DNA from: Clostridiales bacterium | Lineage (GTDB): Bacteria > Bacillota > Clostridia > Oscillospirales > Oscillospiraceae | Assembly: GCA_022772525.1 (NCBI GenBank) | Contig: JALFAD010000093.1 | Location: 1 to 43,452, forward strand | Length of the DNA: 43,452 nt | Direction of reading: 5' to 3' | Part shown: positions 7,037-15,312 of the stretch, one piece after another | Position numbering within the stretch: the stretch's first letter is position 1 | How the letters are laid out: each line of letters begins with the position of its first letter | The notes under the pieces: generated by a model | What the model was told of the DNA's origin: nothing | Databases searched by the model: none | The model's input: the letters and a program-made list of their open reading frames with translations, nothing else | Translations under genes and position numbers: made by a program

Positions 7037-8368
7037 ATGTGGGCGGCTCTGCATAAACGAAAACTAACCTCCTCACAGATTATTTTATTCGGTTTCCTGA
7101 TGGTGATTCTGGCAGGGGCGCTGCTGCTGATGCTGCCGGTTTCGGGGGCGGCAGGGGAGCGCACCCCGTTTCTTGACTGCCTGTTTACTTCAACCTCGGC
7201 GGTCTGCGTCACGGGACTGGTTGTGTACGACACGGCGACCCACTGGTCTGCTTTTGGACAGGCTGTGATTCTGCTGCTCATCCAGATCGGGGGCATGGGC
7301 GTCGTTACGGTGGCTGTCGCCATCACCATGGCCTCCGGCAAACGGATCTCGCTGATGCAGCGCAGCACCATGCAGGACGCCATTTCTGCGCCTCAGGTGG
7401 GCGGTATTGTCCGGTTTACCGGTTTCATTTTAAAAGGCATTTTCCTCTTTGAGCTTTTGGGTGCGCTGGCGCTGATGACCGTGTTCGTTCCGGAGTATGG
7501 CCCACGGGGAATCTGGTTAGCGATGTTTCATTCTGTCTCTGCTTTCTGCAACGCGGGCTTCGACCTGATGGGTACCCGGGCGCCTTTTTCCTCCCTGACG
7601 GCCTATAACCAGAATCCAGTGGTGAACATCACAGTCATGCTGCTGATTGTTATCGGTGGTATCGGCTTTCTGACCTGGCAGGATATCCGGCGCAACGGAC
7701 TGCACTTTCAGCGCTACCGGATGCAAAGCAAGGTCATTCTGTCGGTCACCGGCATCCTGATCGTACTCCCGGCGCTGTATTTTTACTTCCGGGAATTCCG
7801 AGATCTGCCTTTTGCCCAGCGGTTTTGGGGTTCCCTGTTTCAGGCAGTGACGCCGAGAACGGCTGGCTTCAATACGCTGGATCTGACCGGACTCAGCGAG
7901 GTGGGGCAGTTGGTGACGTGCCTTTTGATGCTTATTGGTGGCAGTCCCGGTTCCACGGCGGGCGGCATGAAGACCACCACGCTGGCGGTGCTGGTGTCCT
8001 GCTCTGTGGCTGTGTTCCGCAAACGGGCCCATGGGCAGTTCTACGGGCGGAGAATTGCGGACGAAACCCTGAAAAATGCCGTTGCTGTTTTTCTGATGTA
8101 TCTTACGCTGTTTCTCGCCGGGGGCATGGTCATCAGCGCCGCCGAGGGCCTGCCGCTGCTGACCTGTCTGTTTGAAAGCGCCTCAGCAGTGGGAACGGTG
8201 GGCCTGAGTCTGGGCATCACGCCCGGATTGGGTACGGCTTCCAGACTGGTGCTGATTGTGCTGATGTTCTTCGGCAGAGTGGGGGGCCTGACGCTGATTT
8301 TTGCCACCCTGCCCGCCAATAAAAACACCCTCTCCAAGCTGCCGCTGGAGAAGATCACGGTTGGATAA
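7037..8368 (+). CDS. TrkH/KtrB-type potassium channel subunit
   Basis: A 443-residue membrane subunit of a Trk/Ktr K+ uptake system. The four pore-loop repeats are visible: TSTSAVCVTGL, HSVSAFCNAGFDL, VTPRTAGFNTLDL and ESASAVGTVGLSLG. Each carries the single filter glycine typical of this superfamily. The frame opens at 6998, but the ATG at 7037 is preferred because GGGAGG lies seven bases before it. The RCK subunit follows in the same operon. Confidence 0.92.
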   Translation: MWAALHKRKLTSSQIILFGFLMVILAGALLLMLPVSGAAGERTPFLDCLFTSTSAVCVTGLVVYDTATHWSAFGQAVILLLIQIGGMGVVTVAVAITMASGKRISLMQRSTMQDAISAPQVGGIVRFTGFILKGIFLFELLGALALMTVFVPEYGPRGIWLAMFHSVSAFCNAGFDLMGTRAPFSSLTAYNQNPVVNITVMLLIVIGGIGFLTWQDIRRNGLHFQRYRMQSKVILSVTGILIVLPALYFYFREFRDLPFAQRFWGSLFQAVTPRTAGFNTLDLTGLSEVGQLVTCLLMLIGGSPGSTAGGMKTTTLAVLVSCSVAVFRKRAHGQFYGRRIADETLKNAVAVFLMYLTLFLAGGMVISAAEGLPLLTCLFESASAVGTVGLSLGITPGLGTASRLVLIVLMFFGRVGGLTLIFATLPANKNTLSKLPLEKITVG

Positions 8369-8389
8369 ATGGAAATGGGAGGTTATTAT

Positions 8390-9037
8390 ATGAAATCCAT
8401 TATGCTCATCGGTCTGGGCCGATTCGGAAAGCACATCGCCATGAAGCTCAGGGAACTGAACCATCAGGTCATGGCGGTGGATCATAAGGAGGAACGTGTG
8501 CAGGAGATTCTGCCCTATGTCACCAACGCCCAGATCGGCGACAGCACCAATGAGGATTTTCTGCGTTCTCTGGGCGTAGACAATTACGACGTGTGTATTG
8601 TGGCGATCGGAGACGATTTCCAAAGTTCGCTGGAAACCACGTCTCTGCTGAAAGAGCTGGGAGCCAGAATGGTGGTGTCCCGGGCGGCAACCGACGTCCA
8701 GGAGAAGTTTCTGCTGCGTAACGGTGCTGACGAGGTAGTGTATCCGGAAAAACAGCTGGCCAGGTGGACAGCCATCCGGTGCAGCGCGGACCACATTCTG
8801 GATTACATCGAAATTGACAAAGAGCACGCGATTTTTGAGGTGACCATTCCCAAAGGCTGGCTGGGCAAGACTGTGGGGCAGGTGGACATCCGCAAAAAGT
8901 ACGGAATCAATATTCTGGCGGTGAAAACCGGACAGAAGCTGAACTCCTTCATCACCTCGGACACGCTGCTTTCTGAGGAAAAGACTCTGATGGTCATGGG
9001 AAAATACAGGGATCTGCAAAAATGCTTCAAAATCTGA
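8390..9037 (+). CDS. TrkA/KtrA-type RCK potassium-gating subunit
   Basis: A 215-residue cytoplasmic regulator with an N-terminal Rossmann RCK domain (MLIGLGRFGKHIAMKL, GxGxxG nucleotide site) and a C-terminal TrkA_C/RCK_C domain (about residues 135-215). It binds nucleotides and gates the TrkH/KtrB pore. ATG 8390 is chosen over 8369 because TGGGAGG lies just before it. Single-RCK length matches KtrA rather than the doubled E. coli TrkA. Confidence 0.92.
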   Translation: MKSIMLIGLGRFGKHIAMKLRELNHQVMAVDHKEERVQEILPYVTNAQIGDSTNEDFLRSLGVDNYDVCIVAIGDDFQSSLETTSLLKELGARMVVSRAATDVQEKFLLRNGADEVVYPEKQLARWTAIRCSADHILDYIEIDKEHAIFEVTIPKGWLGKTVGQVDIRKKYGINILAVKTGQKLNSFITSDTLLSEEKTLMVMGKYRDLQKCFKI

Positions 9038-9068
9038 TGCGGTTGTATTTTGGAAGGGAGGGACAGAT

Positions 9069-9509
9069 ATGTGGGCTGTTCTGGCGGTGATTTTGTTTCT
9101 GGCTGGTCAGGCGTACCTGTTTCACAGCCTTGGCAAAGTGGACGGTTACCTTGCGATGCAGGAGGACCTGCCGGAAAAGAAGGTTCTGTCTCTGGCGTTT
9201 TCCGACCCCGGAACAGCAGAGCGGATGGCGCAGCTTCTATCGGGATTTTCCAGGGAGAATCCAGAGGTCGAAATGGTGCTGCATACGGATACGTCGGTGC
9301 CGGAGGCGGTGTATGAGGGCAGGGCAGCCGTCGGTTTTCTTTCCGGGACATTCTGTCCCCGGCATGGGTTGAACAGCTTTGTGCTGGAGCTTGAAAACCT
9401 GCCGGAGCAGCAGGTTATCTGGAAAACAGGTATGCAGGCAGATTCCACCGATGCGTTTCTTCAATATCTGGGGCACAGCAGTGGAAATTCTCTGAAAACT
9501 GTGATATAA
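9069..9509 (+). CDS. Membrane-tethered small protein resembling a LysR effector domain
   Basis: A 146-residue protein with an N-terminal membrane anchor (residues 2-18), then an outward-facing domain. The stretch VLSLAFSDPGTAERMAQLL, FSRENPEVEMVL, VPEAVYEGRAAVGFLSG resembles the first half of the type 2 periplasmic-binding fold used by LysR regulators. The ending STDAFLQYL also fits that fold's end. There is no DNA-binding domain. It has a GGAAGGGAGG site and lies between the TrkA-like and KdpD-like genes, so it may help sense an extracellular cue. Function is unknown and the fold is inferred from pattern. Confidence 0.7.
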   Translation: MWAVLAVILFLAGQAYLFHSLGKVDGYLAMQEDLPEKKVLSLAFSDPGTAERMAQLLSGFSRENPEVEMVLHTDTSVPEAVYEGRAAVGFLSGTFCPRHGLNSFVLELENLPEQQVIWKTGMQADSTDAFLQYLGHSSGNSLKTVI

Positions 9510-9535
9510 TGGCGAAAAACGGAGGGGGTGGTGTC

Positions 9536-11365
9536 ATGGAGCAGCCAAAAGAACATATTCTGGCCTGCCTGTCGTCAGCGCCGTCCAACGCGAAGATTAT
9601 CCGCACCGCTGCCACCATGGCCCAGGCCTTTCATTGTAGCTTCACGGCGCTGTTTGTCCGGACACCCAGTTATGAAGCCATGCCGGATACGGACCGGGAA
9701 CGGCTTCGGGCCAATGTCCGGCTGGCGCAGAGTCTGAGTGCGACGGTGGAGACAGTGTTTGGCGACGACGTGTCCTATCAGATCGCAGAGTACGCCCGGC
9801 TGTCCGGGGTGACGAAAATCGTCATCGGCAGAAGCGCGGCGACGCGGAAGCACCCCTGGAGCAAGCCCACCCTGACGGAAAAGCTCATCGCCATGGCACC
9901 GAACATGGACATCCACATCATCCCGGACGCCAACGTGGACGGCGCCTACCGTGCCCAGAAAGCAAAACGGAAATACGGCCTGCCCAGTCTTTTGCGGGAC
10001 TGGACGGTATCGCTGGGAATTTTGTGCCTTGCCACGGTGATGGGCTATGCTTTTTCCAAGGTGGGGTTTACGGAAGCGAATATCATCGCCATTTACTTGC
10101 TGGCGGTGCTGCTGACCTCCATGGCAACCTCCACCCGGAGCAGCTATGTCCTGTCTGCGGTGGGAAGCGTAGTTGTGTTTAATTTCTTTTTTACAAGTCC
10201 TCGCTTTTCTCTGCGTGTTTACGAGCATGGCGCGCCCATGACCTTCCTCATCATGATCGTGGCGGCGCTGATTGTCGGCACCCTGACTGACCGGCTGAAA
10301 AGTCAGGTCAAGCAGTCCACCCGGGCAGCTTACCGGACAAACCTTTTGTTCGAGACCAATCAGATGCTGCAAAAGGCTGCTACGGAGGAGGAAATCTTTC
10401 AGGTTGCCCAGACCCAACTGCATAAGCTGTCGGATAGGGAGCTGACGGTGCATCCCGGCATCACTACTGGCGGAAAAAACAATTCCACCATATATCTGAT
10501 CAAAACCGCCGCCCATATCTATGGCAGCGTGGTCATGGAAGGTGCGGAACCCTTGGAAGCCTTTGAAAACAGCGTCCTATTGTCCATTCTGGGCGAATGC
10601 GCTTTGGCGCTGGAAAATATGCGCAACGCCAAGGAGAAGGAGGAAGCAAAGCTTTTGGCGGAGAACGAAAAGCTCCGCTCCAACCTGCTGCGCTCCATCT
10701 CCCATGATTTGCGCACGCCGCTGACTGCCATCTCCGGCAATGCGGGCATTCTGCTCTCGGACAGCGAAAGCCTATCCCCGGAGACCCGGAATCAGATGTA
10801 CAGCGACATCTACGATGACGCGGCGTGGCTTTACAATCTGGTGGAGAATCTGCTGGCGGTGACCCGAATCGAGGAAGGGAATATGAAGCTGAACACCCAG
10901 CCCCAGCTGGTGGAGGAAATGGTCTCCGAGGCCCTTCAGCACATCAGCCGCAAGCGTTCGGAGCACGTCATTACAGTATCCCATCAGGATGAGCTGCTGC
11001 TGGCAAAATGCGATGCCCGGCTCATTGTGCAGGTTATTATCAATCTGGTGGACAACGCCATCAAGTATACCCCCGTCGGCTCCCACATTGCGATTACCAC
11101 AAAAGGGGAGAATGGCTACGCGGTGGTCGGCGTATCGGACGACGGCCCCGGCATTTCCGACGGGGAAAAGGAGCGGATTTTTCAGATGTTCTATACCGGC
11201 AGCAATCCCATCGCGGACAGCCGCCGCAGTCTGGGACTGGGCCTTGGCCTGTGCAAATCCATTATCACCGCCCACGGCGGAGAAATCCGCGTTGCCGACA
11301 ACCGGCCCAAGGGCACCGAGTTTACCTTTACTGTTCCATCCGGGGAGGTGGAAGTCCATGAATAA
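9536..11365 (+). CDS. Short KdpD-like sensor histidine kinase
   Basis: A 609-residue kinase. Order: a universal stress protein-like domain (about 1-125), four close membrane helices of the DUF4118 type (about 145-240), a GAF-like region, then HisKA with the phosphorylated His near residue 390 (SISHDLRTPL) and HATPase (NLVDNAIKYTP, DDGPGISDGEKERIF, LGLGLGLCKSI). E. coli KdpD is about 890 aa and begins with an ATP-binding KdpD domain, which is absent here. ATG 9536 follows GGAGGGGG; an in-frame ATG lies at 9509. It overlaps the regulator gene by 8 bases. It probably reports K+ or turgor. Confidence 0.9.
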   Translation: MEQPKEHILACLSSAPSNAKIIRTAATMAQAFHCSFTALFVRTPSYEAMPDTDRERLRANVRLAQSLSATVETVFGDDVSYQIAEYARLSGVTKIVIGRSAATRKHPWSKPTLTEKLIAMAPNMDIHIIPDANVDGAYRAQKAKRKYGLPSLLRDWTVSLGILCLATVMGYAFSKVGFTEANIIAIYLLAVLLTSMATSTRSSYVLSAVGSVVVFNFFFTSPRFSLRVYEHGAPMTFLIMIVAALIVGTLTDRLKSQVKQSTRAAYRTNLLFETNQMLQKAATEEEIFQVAQTQLHKLSDRELTVHPGITTGGKNNSTIYLIKTAAHIYGSVVMEGAEPLEAFENSVLLSILGECALALENMRNAKEKEEAKLLAENEKLRSNLLRSISHDLRTPLTAISGNAGILLSDSESLSPETRNQMYSDIYDDAAWLYNLVENLLAVTRIEEGNMKLNTQPQLVEEMVSEALQHISRKRSEHVITVSHQDELLLAKCDARLIVQVIINLVDNAIKYTPVGSHIAITTKGENGYAVVGVSDDGPGISDGEKERIFQMFYTGSNPIADSRRSLGLGLGLCKSIITAHGGEIRVADNRPKGTEFTFTVPSGEVEVHE

Positions 11366-12047
11366 GCTGCTGATTCTGGTGGTGGAGGATGACGGAACCG
11401 TCCGCAACCTAATCACCACGACACTGAAATCCAATGAATACCGCTATCTGACCGCGACCGACGGGGAGAGTGCCATTGCCGCCGCCTCCACCCAGCAGCC
11501 GGACATTGTGCTGCTGGATCTGGGCCTGCCGGATATGGACGGAGTGGAAGTCATCAAGCGTATCCGCTCCTGGACCCAGATGCCCATTATCGTCATCAGC
11601 GCCCGCAGTGAGGATGCGGATAAAATTGCGGCGCTGGACGCAGGGGCTGACGATTATCTGACCAAGCCCTTCTCCGTGGCGGAGCTGCTGGCCCGGCTTC
11701 GGGTGACCCAGCGCAGACTCGCTGCTCTGGACAGTAAGTCCGGGGAAGCCGTTTTCCACAACGGCAGTCTGACCATCGATTACGGCGCGGGCTGTGCCTA
11801 TCTGGAGGGCAGCCCCCTGAAGCTGACGCCTACGGAATATAAGCTGCTGTGCCTGCTTGCCAAGGACGTTGGAAAGGTGCTGACCCACACCTACCTGACC
11901 GAAAAGATCTGGGGCAGCTGCTGGGAAAGCGACATGGCCTCCCTCCGAGTGCATATGGCGACCTTGCGCAAAAAGCTGGAAAAAGACTCGGATATCCAAT
12001 ATATCCAGACCCATATCGGCATCGGCTATCGGATGCTGAAGCTGTAG
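11358..12047 (+). CDS. KdpE-like OmpR-family response regulator
   Basis: A 229-residue regulator. The receiver domain has the acidic pair Glu10-Asp11/12, phospho-acceptor Asp54 (VLLDLGLPD) and the Lys of TKPF. The winged-helix domain ends the protein (LTPTEYKLLCLLA, SLRVHMATLRKKLEKD). The start overlaps the kinase stop by 8 bases, so translation is coupled. The nearest candidate target is the Trk/Ktr promoter at 6947-7002; no kdpFABC genes are in the window. Confidence 0.92.
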   Translation: MNKLLILVVEDDGTVRNLITTTLKSNEYRYLTATDGESAIAAASTQQPDIVLLDLGLPDMDGVEVIKRIRSWTQMPIIVISARSEDADKIAALDAGADDYLTKPFSVAELLARLRVTQRRLAALDSKSGEAVFHNGSLTIDYGAGCAYLEGSPLKLTPTEYKLLCLLAKDVGKVLTHTYLTEKIWGSCWESDMASLRVHMATLRKKLEKDSDIQYIQTHIGIGYRMLKL

Positions 12048-12119
12048 GAAAGGGAATGTGACCACGTCCGCCTGCAGGAATTGATTGATAGCGTTTCGGC
12101 GAAAATGAAGAGGGTACAA

Positions 12120-12143
12120 GGGGGCGATGCATGCATCACCCCC
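12120..12143 (+). terminator. GC-rich hairpin after the potassium unit
   Basis: GGGGG-c-GATG-CATG-CATC-a-CCCCC forms a nearly perfect stem-loop but only a weak T-rich tail follows (TGCGTTTCC). The rest of 12048-12381 holds the promoter at 12244 and no gene I can support. Confidence 0.5.
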
Positions 12144-12243
12144 TGCGTTTCCTCCCTGCCTTGAATCATCAGCAAAAAAGAGGGCGGAATGTGGCGCGTT
12201 TTTGTGAAAAACCGAAAAAAAGTTGGAATTGCGTCTGATTGTG

Positions 12244-12272
12244 TTGACAAACTGTGAATTTTGGATTACCAT
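12244..12272 (+). promoter_or_regulatory. Promoter of the BMP transporter operon
   Basis: TTGACA (12244-12249), a 17-base spacer and TACCAT (12267-12272), about 110 bases before the lipoprotein start. No purine riboswitch was seen in the leader. Confidence 0.6.
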
Positions 12273-12381
12273 GCTTCCTGTACGTTTCCCGACTGGCGGG
12301 CAGACGCTGCCGGTTCCGATGATGGTTGTTCTTTGTTAGCAACAAATGCACATACAGAATAATATTAGGAGGAATAAGAAC

Positions 12382-13653
12382 ATGAAAAAGATTCTGTCTC
12401 TGGCTCTGGTTCTGGTTATGGCTCTGAGCCTTGCTGCCTGCGGCGGCAAGACCGCTGCTCCTGCCGAGACCTCTGCTGCCGCTGCTCCTGCCGCAGAGGC
12501 TCCTGCCACCGAGGCTCCCGCTGCGGAAGCGCCCGCCGCTGATGTGAAGCTGGGCTTCATCTTCCTGCACGACGAGAACTCCACCTATGACCTGAACTTC
12601 ATGAACGGCGCCAAGGAAGCCTGCGCCGCTCTGGGCCTGACCGAGGATCAGTACATCTTCCGTACCAACATCCCCGAGGGTCAGGAGTGCTATGACGCCG
12701 CCTGCGAGCTGGCTGATGCCGGCTGCAACATCATCTTCGCCGACTCCTTCGGTCACGAGGACTACATGATTCAGGCCGCTCAGGAGTTCCCCGAGGTTCA
12801 GTTCTGCCACGCCACCGGCACCAAGGCCCACACTCAGGGCCTGAGCAACTACCACAACGCCTTCGCCGCCATCTACGAGGGCCGTTACCTGGCTGGCGTT
12901 GCCGCAGGTATGAAGCTGAACGAGATGATCGAGGCCGGCCAGTTCACCGCGGACGAGGCCAAGATGGGCTATGTGGGTGCTTTCACCTACGCCGAGGTGG
13001 TTTCCGGCTACACCAGCTTCTATCTGGGCGCCAAGTCCGTCTGCCCCACCGTGACCATGGATGTGACCTTCACCGGTTCCTGGTATGACGAGACCGCTGA
13101 GAAGGAAGGCGCCAATAAGCTGATTGCAGGCGGTTGCAAACTGATCTCTCAGCACGCTGACTCCATGGGCGCTCCCACTGCCTGCGAGACCGCCGGTGTG
13201 CCCAACGTTTCCTACAACGGCTCCACCGTTGCCGCCTGCCCCAACACCTTCATTGTTTCTTCCCGCATCAACTGGGCGCCCTACTATGAGTACGTTGTGA
13301 ACTGCGTCAAAAACGGCGAGGCCATTGCCGCCGACTGGACCGGCACCATCGCTACCGGCTCTGTTGTGCTGACCGATGTGAATGAGCAGGCTGCCGCTGC
13401 CGGCACTGCCGACAAGATTGCAGAGGTCAAGGCTGACATCGAGTCCGGCAAGGTTCATGTCTTCGACACCGCCACCTTCACTGTGGACGGAAAGACTCTG
13501 GACAGCTACCTGGCTGACGTGGACACCGATCCCGATTACACCCCCGACACCGAGGTCATCGAGAACGGTTACTTCAACGAGTCCGCCAAGCGCTCCGCGC
13601 CTTACTTCGATCTGAAGATCGACGGCATCACTCTGCTGGATACCGCGTTCTAA
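12382..13653 (+). CDS. BMP-family substrate-binding lipoprotein
   Basis: A 423-residue surface lipoprotein. It has a lipoprotein signal (MKKILSLALVLVMALSLAAC, lipobox LAAC at residues 17-20) and an Ala/Pro/Glu-rich linker (about 25-54). The BMP/PnrA fold then begins at VKLGFIFLHDENSTYDLNF, with GYVGAFTYAEVVSGYTSFYLGAK in the core. BMP proteins deliver nucleosides or related ligands to ABC importers. TAGGAGG sits nine bases before the ATG. It heads a four-gene ABC importer. Confidence 0.92.
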   Translation: MKKILSLALVLVMALSLAACGGKTAAPAETSAAAAPAAEAPATEAPAAEAPAADVKLGFIFLHDENSTYDLNFMNGAKEACAALGLTEDQYIFRTNIPEGQECYDAACELADAGCNIIFADSFGHEDYMIQAAQEFPEVQFCHATGTKAHTQGLSNYHNAFAAIYEGRYLAGVAAGMKLNEMIEAGQFTADEAKMGYVGAFTYAEVVSGYTSFYLGAKSVCPTVTMDVTFTGSWYDETAEKEGANKLIAGGCKLISQHADSMGAPTACETAGVPNVSYNGSTVAACPNTFIVSSRINWAPYYEYVVNCVKNGEAIAADWTGTIATGSVVLTDVNEQAAAAGTADKIAEVKADIESGKVHVFDTATFTVDGKTLDSYLADVDTDPDYTPDTEVIENGYFNESAKRSAPYFDLKIDGITLLDTAF

Positions 13654-13667
13654 GTTGTTTCAGAACT

Positions 13668-13693
13668 GGGAGGCCCCCTTGCGGGGGCTTCCC
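13668..13693 (+). terminator. Hairpin after the binding protein gene
   Basis: An 11-bp stem, GGGAGGCCCCC (13668-13678) with GGGGGCTTCCC (13683-13693), loop TTGC, no long T run. It probably limits read-through or stabilises the lipoprotein message. Confidence 0.6.
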
Positions 13694-13702
13694 ATTCTCT
13701 GC

Positions 13703-13747
13703 TGCAAAGGGCAGCGCAGTGAAATCTTCGCCGCGCTGCCCTTTGCA
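13703..13747 (+). other. 15-bp perfect inverted repeat in the operon spacer
   Basis: TGCAAAGGGCAGCGC (13703-13717) pairs with GCGCTGCCCTTTGCA (13733-13747) around a 15-base loop. It ends three bases before the first in-frame ATG of the ATPase frame, so that ATG would be poorly accessible. Confidence 0.6.
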
Positions 13748-13776
13748 ACATGGATTTTAGAAGGAGTGTGAACCCT

Positions 13777-15312
13777 TTGGAGAATAAAACCGCCGCAGTA
13801 CAAATGCGGAACATCACCAAACGCTTCGGAACCGTCCTTGCCAACGACCGGGTCTGGCTGGACATTTACAGGGGAGAGATTCTGGCTCTGCTGGGAGAAA
13901 ACGGCAGCGGCAAGACGACCCTCATGAATATGCTGTCCGGCATCTACTTCCCGGACGAGGGCCAGATTTTCATTAACGGGGAGGAAGCGGTGATTCGCTC
14001 CCCCAAGGATGCTTTCGGCTATGGCATCGGCATGATCCATCAGCACTTCAAGCTGGTGGACGTGCTCACCGCCGCCGAGAATATCGTGCTGGGCCTGAAG
14101 GAGTCGGGCCGTCTCAACATGGACGAGGTGGCGAAAAAGGTCAAAACCATCTGTGATACCTACGGCTTTGAGGTAGATCCCTACCAGAAAATCTACAATA
14201 TGTCCGTCTCTCAGAAGCAGACCGTGGAAATCGTCAAAGTGCTCTACCGGGGGGCAGACATTCTGATTCTGGACGAGCCTACCGCCGTGCTGACCCCGCA
14301 GGAGACGGAAAAGCTCTTCGCTGTCCTGCGGAATATGCGGGACGCGGGTAAGGCCATCGTCATTATCACCCATAAAATGCACGAGGTGGAGGAACTGTCC
14401 GACCGGGTGGCCATTCTGCGCCACGGTCAGTTTGTGGGCGATATGCTCACCAAAAAGACCAACGCCCAGGAAATGACCAACATGATGGTGGGCCGCCCCG
14501 TGACTCTGAACATTGAGCGTCCCGACCCGGTGAACCCTAAGCCCCGGGTAGAGGTCAAGGGCCTGACCGTCCGGGACATTGAGGGTACTCTCAAGCTGGA
14601 GGATGTGAGCTTTACCATCAACAGCGGCGAAATCTTGGGCATTGCCGGTATCTCCGGCTGCGGTCAGAAGGAGCTGCTGGAGTCCATCGCGGGATTGCAG
14701 CCCGTGGAGAAGGGTAGCATCAGCTATGTGGCCGACGACGGCACCCGGGAAGAACTGGTGGGCAAGGACCCCTTAAGCATCGCGGACATGGGCGTGTGCC
14801 TGTCCTTCGTTCCCGAGGATCGTCTGGGCATGGGCTTAGTCGGCAGCATGGACCTGACCGACAATATGATGCTCCGTTCCTTCCGTAAGGGGAAATCCTT
14901 CTTTACCGACCGTAAGAAGCCCCGGCTTTTGGCGGAAAAGGTCGTGAAGGATCTGGACGTTGTGACCCCCGGCGTCACCACCCCGGTGCGCCGCCTGTCC
15001 GGCGGCAATGTCCAGAAGGTGCTGGTTGGCCGGGAAATCGCCTCTGCTCCCAGCGTCCTGCTGACGGCCTACGCCGTCCGGGGACTGGATATCAACGCGT
15101 CCTATACCATCTATGACCTCATCAACCAGCAGAAGAAGTCCGGCGTGGCTGTTGTCTATGTCGGCGAGGATTTGGATGTGCTGCTGGAGCTGTGCGACCG
15201 GATTCTGGTGCTGTGCGGCGGAAAGGTCAGCGGCATCGTGGAGGGCCGGGGCGCGTCCAAGCCTGAGGTGGGCATGATGATGACACGGCTGGGAGGAAAG
15301 AAAAATGCGTAA
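13777..15312 (+). CDS. Nucleoside-type ABC importer ATPase (two fused domains)
   Basis: A 511-residue ATPase with two nucleotide-binding domains, of the RbsA/NupA type that pairs with BMP proteins. Domain 1 has Walker A GENGSGKTT, a signature at MSVSQKQTVEIVKVL and Walker B ILILDEPTAVLTPQE. Domain 2 has a degenerate Walker A (GISGCGQKELL), signature RLSGGNVQKVLVGREI and an unusual Walker B region, LLTAYAVRGLD. A TTG at 13777 is preferred because AAGGAG lies ten bases before it; the in-frame ATG at 13750 directly follows a hairpin and lacks a site. The stop overlaps the next gene. Confidence 0.9.
   Translation: MENKTAAVQMRNITKRFGTVLANDRVWLDIYRGEILALLGENGSGKTTLMNMLSGIYFPDEGQIFINGEEAVIRSPKDAFGYGIGMIHQHFKLVDVLTAAENIVLGLKESGRLNMDEVAKKVKTICDTYGFEVDPYQKIYNMSVSQKQTVEIVKVLYRGADILILDEPTAVLTPQETEKLFAVLRNMRDAGKAIVIITHKMHEVEELSDRVAILRHGQFVGDMLTKKTNAQEMTNMMVGRPVTLNIERPDPVNPKPRVEVKGLTVRDIEGTLKLEDVSFTINSGEILGIAGISGCGQKELLESIAGLQPVEKGSISYVADDGTREELVGKDPLSIADMGVCLSFVPEDRLGMGLVGSMDLTDNMMLRSFRKGKSFFTDRKKPRLLAEKVVKDLDVVTPGVTTPVRRLSGGNVQKVLVGREIASAPSVLLTAYAVRGLDINASYTIYDLINQQKKSGVAVVYVGEDLDVLLELCDRILVLCGGKVSGIVEGRGASKPEVGMMMTRLGGKKNA

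Noticed and set aside
9501..9511. TATAAT just before the KdpD-like gene
   Set aside because: No -35 box lies at the right distance; it falls at the end of the preceding coding frame and is probably chance.
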